Shown in pieces: positions 58,087-60,000 of a stretch of 60,000 nt of DNA. The translations under genes were made by a program, and so were the position numbers. The number at the start of each line of letters is the position of its first letter. Position 1 is the first letter of the stretch. The DNA is from Polytrichum commune (Eukaryota; Streptophyta; Polytrichopsida; Polytrichales; Polytrichaceae), in the NCBI GenBank assembly GCA_950295325.1, contig OX485805.1:34337501-34397500 (forward strand), in the 5' to 3' direction. The notes under the pieces were generated by a model, which did not search any database, was not told the origin of the DNA, and was given only the letters and a program-made list of their open reading frames with translations.

Positions 58087-58469
58087 TAACTTATGATTCT
58101 AAAACAAAGGAGATGAGTATCACGAGATCTTATACAAGTGTTCGCACGAGGGACAGTCCTATATTTAATGCCCACTTGGGTCTTTGTCATTCGTTCTATT
58201 CCTGTCTTGAAACGTCAAGTCTATCTCTAGACCTAGTTATGAATTATGCTTTAAGTCGGCGCCAAATAATCATATTTAATTGCTTGTCAAATAGAATGTC
58301 TACCATGACTTGTACGCTGTACTTATATATATCGTGACAGCGTTACCCATCACTTTTAGACTCAAGGGCGGTTGTTTCCATATTGAAAATATTAGTAGAG
58401 CTTTCGTTCAGAGTTCATCCATCATGTGCATCATGTCGTTGTCTTTGGCAACCCATTTGTAATATATAG

Positions 58470-58806
58470 ATGGCCCACAATGTTCAGAATCCTCTCTCAT
58501 ATTTTCCTCTTAGTGCAAGTCCTCACTCCCCTCATCATGGCTCATATTCCTGTGAAAGCAGAGTTGGGGATGGTTGTCCTCTATGCACATGGAGTGAGAG
58601 TCCCACTTACCTTTCGGATGGAAGAGGACGGACTAGCTTACGTGACGTCACAACGTCTGAGTCTTCGGTTTGGCTTCAGAGAGGACACTATTAGTGTTGA
58701 GGAGGATATTTTTGATGATTTGACATCAGAGCTTACACACACGCTTGGTCGGTTGGACTCTTGTCAATGGACGGTGGCCACTCAAAATTCCCTCGTCATT
58801 ACATGA
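58470..58806 (+). CDS. Small uncertain ORF
   Basis: Two overlapping frames are open. One starts at ATG 58470 just after an acceptor-like TATATAG and stops at 58694. The other runs from an internal ATG at 58480 to 58806 and reads VRVPLTFRMEEDGLAY...LRFGFREDTISVEEDIFDDL, which looks more protein-like. No family is recognised. It may be an exon or a remnant. Confidence 0.3.
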
Positions 58807-59073
58807 ATTGAGTCAGCAATATAAGATTCATATTGTTTTTTTCAATATAAAGGGTCTTGTCATTCACATTGATTGCATTGTGTATCTATATCTTTAACCA
58901 CTAATGTCTTACCACCTAGCACAAGTACACTATGCACGACTGCTTTGTAAGCACCCACCAATGCACTATTAGTAGATAGATAGATAGAAACTCCGGTCCC
59001 TTTTAAGGGCTGCACTATTGGTACTAACTATGTATCACTTTATAATTGCCAATCAATGGTTGTTCACTTGGTT

Positions 59074-59463
59074 TCATTGATTGAATTTAATGCGTTTTGG
59101 TTTGCCCCTTGCCATTTTGGCGTAACTACGAACCTCTGGCTCCACTACAGGACAAACTACATTCACGTCCATTTTCGGCACCACACTTGGCATTTGTCCT
59201 AGGTGGGAACGTTTCAACAATGGACCTCGTCCCCTCAACCCACTAAGTGTTTCCCGGGAATAAGTTCCCGGGGGGATTTTTCCAACCTTCGAGTATGCAT
59301 GAGGTGGCAAGGGCACCTCCACCTTCTCCTCAAAAACCAAGGTGTCACTAGTATCCTGTGCTGGTGAAGGGTCTCCTCTCGGAACTAATCGGACCTCGAG
59401 ATCCCCCATCACTTCAAGCCCCTGGCTACAAACCTCCACCTGCTCTTCTTCCCCACCTTCCAC
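59074..59463 (-). CDS. Small uncertain ORF, possibly a 3' exon
   Basis: 129 codons on the reverse strand: an acidic start, then Pro-rich text and a basic end (ARGKPKRIKFNQ). No domain is recognised. GAGCRRTGA-type repeats lie directly upstream. Confidence 0.3.
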   Translation of the reverse strand: MEGGEEEQVEVCSQGLEVMGDLEVRLVPRGDPSPAQDTSDTLVFEEKVEVPLPPHAYSKVGKIPPGTYSRETLSGLRGRGPLLKRSHLGQMPSVVPKMDVNVVCPVVEPEVRSYAKMARGKPKRIKFNQ

Positions 59464-59470
59464 AGAGGGA

Positions 59471-59565
59471 AGCTATCTTATGAGCGATGAGCAGTGAGCA
59501 GTGAGCGGTGGGCAGTAACACATGAGCAATGAGCAATAACATATGAGCAATGAATCCAAATTTAG
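59471..59565. repeat. GAGCRRTGAGC short tandem repeats
   Basis: GAGCGATGAGCAGTGAGCAG and like 7-8 bp units recall the tract inside the direct repeat at about 2150-2200. Beyond 59.57 kb I see only AT-rich DNA. Confidence 0.6.
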
Positions 59566-60000
59566 TAAAGACACACGGGTTTAGGGTTTACAACCAAATT
59601 TTTGACAAATTAATTGCATATTTTCAATTATAAATTGCCAATATTTTAAATGAAGTACAAGTGAAAGGGCCCTATTTCCATGGATCATTTAGAACACTTT
59701 CAATCCATTGCTGATTTTTATTATAATAATTCAAACCAATACATGTCATATATTGACATCCTTATACATGTAGCTACAACTAGCACTTGTACAACTACTC
59801 ACATTCTACAACACCAGCAAATTCAAGTAGGTGCATAACCTCATTATACATATATGTCGGTGCCATAATTGTGAGCCACTCAAACTGCTCACGGGTTGAA
59901 TAAAGGCCCAGAATCTACAAAAGAAAGAAAATTATATATTAGAAATAATGAATATGTAGGTAGCTACTAGGTTTTGAGACATCCGCATGTGGATGCAAGT

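Overview
The window looks like nuclear DNA of a streptophyte (land plant or charophyte-type green alga). It has several multi-exon genes with ordinary GT-AG introns and TC-rich leaders. It carries Arabidopsis-type TTTAGGG repeats. One retroelement protein resembles plant 'putative transposon' Gag-like proteins, and most of the rest is layered mobile and repeated DNA. A large-genome charophyte such as Chara would fit, but that is inference from style and not a match I could run. I saw no rRNA, tRNA, CRISPR or bacterial operon.

Layout. 0.2-2.1 kb: a decayed copy of a ParB-like gene with its palindrome-rich upstream region, cut off by an inserted repeat. 2.1-9.1 kb: a repeat block bounded by ~480-bp direct repeats, holding a broken Gag-like gene that is itself split by a ~260-bp MITE. 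9.4-12.8 kb: tandem and dispersed repeats enclosing a reverse-strand fragment of another ParB-like gene. 15.0-18.75 kb (minus): DUF7869-type gene A, with a tandem palindrome array in its first intron. 18.8-24.7 kb: a large dispersed repeat in both orientations. 25.2-28.3 kb (minus): DUF7869-type gene B, with a 16-unit palindrome array just upstream. 29.8-32 kb: AT-rich DNA with one MITE and an interstitial telomeric tract. 32.1-41.7 kb (plus): ParB/FCP1-like gene 1. 43-46.2 kb: another copy of the large dispersed repeat. 47.6-55.85 kb (plus): ParB/FCP1-like gene 2. 56.9-58.1 kb: repeats. 58.4-59.5 kb: two small uncertain ORFs.

The striking content is a set of related genes. Genes 1 and 2 are long paralogues (about 1650 and 1715 aa). 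Their shared order is an N-terminal region, a ParB-like (D/N)GQH motif at residue 347 in both, a region ending in a methyltransferase motif I-like glycine stretch, a long acidic linker, and a C-terminal FCP1/NLI-type HAD domain with DxNG in place of DxDx. Two intron positions are the same in both. Gene 2 has a small coding exon starting MARTKQTSRK, a near copy of the histone H3 tail, spliced in frame to the rest.

Two families of short perfect palindromes share one plan (arm-CG-NN-CG-arm) with a freely varying central dinucleotide. Class T has arms TTTGGGTCG/CGACCCAAA. Class C has arms CCCACGGGCG/CGCCCGTGGG. Class T occurs with gene B, gene 1 and the pseudogene; class C occurs with gene A and gene 2. 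Both classes sit in leader introns, other introns and even coding exons. My working idea is two lineages of one mobile or recently mobile system whose genes carry lineage-specific palindromes. The layout supports this but does not prove it.
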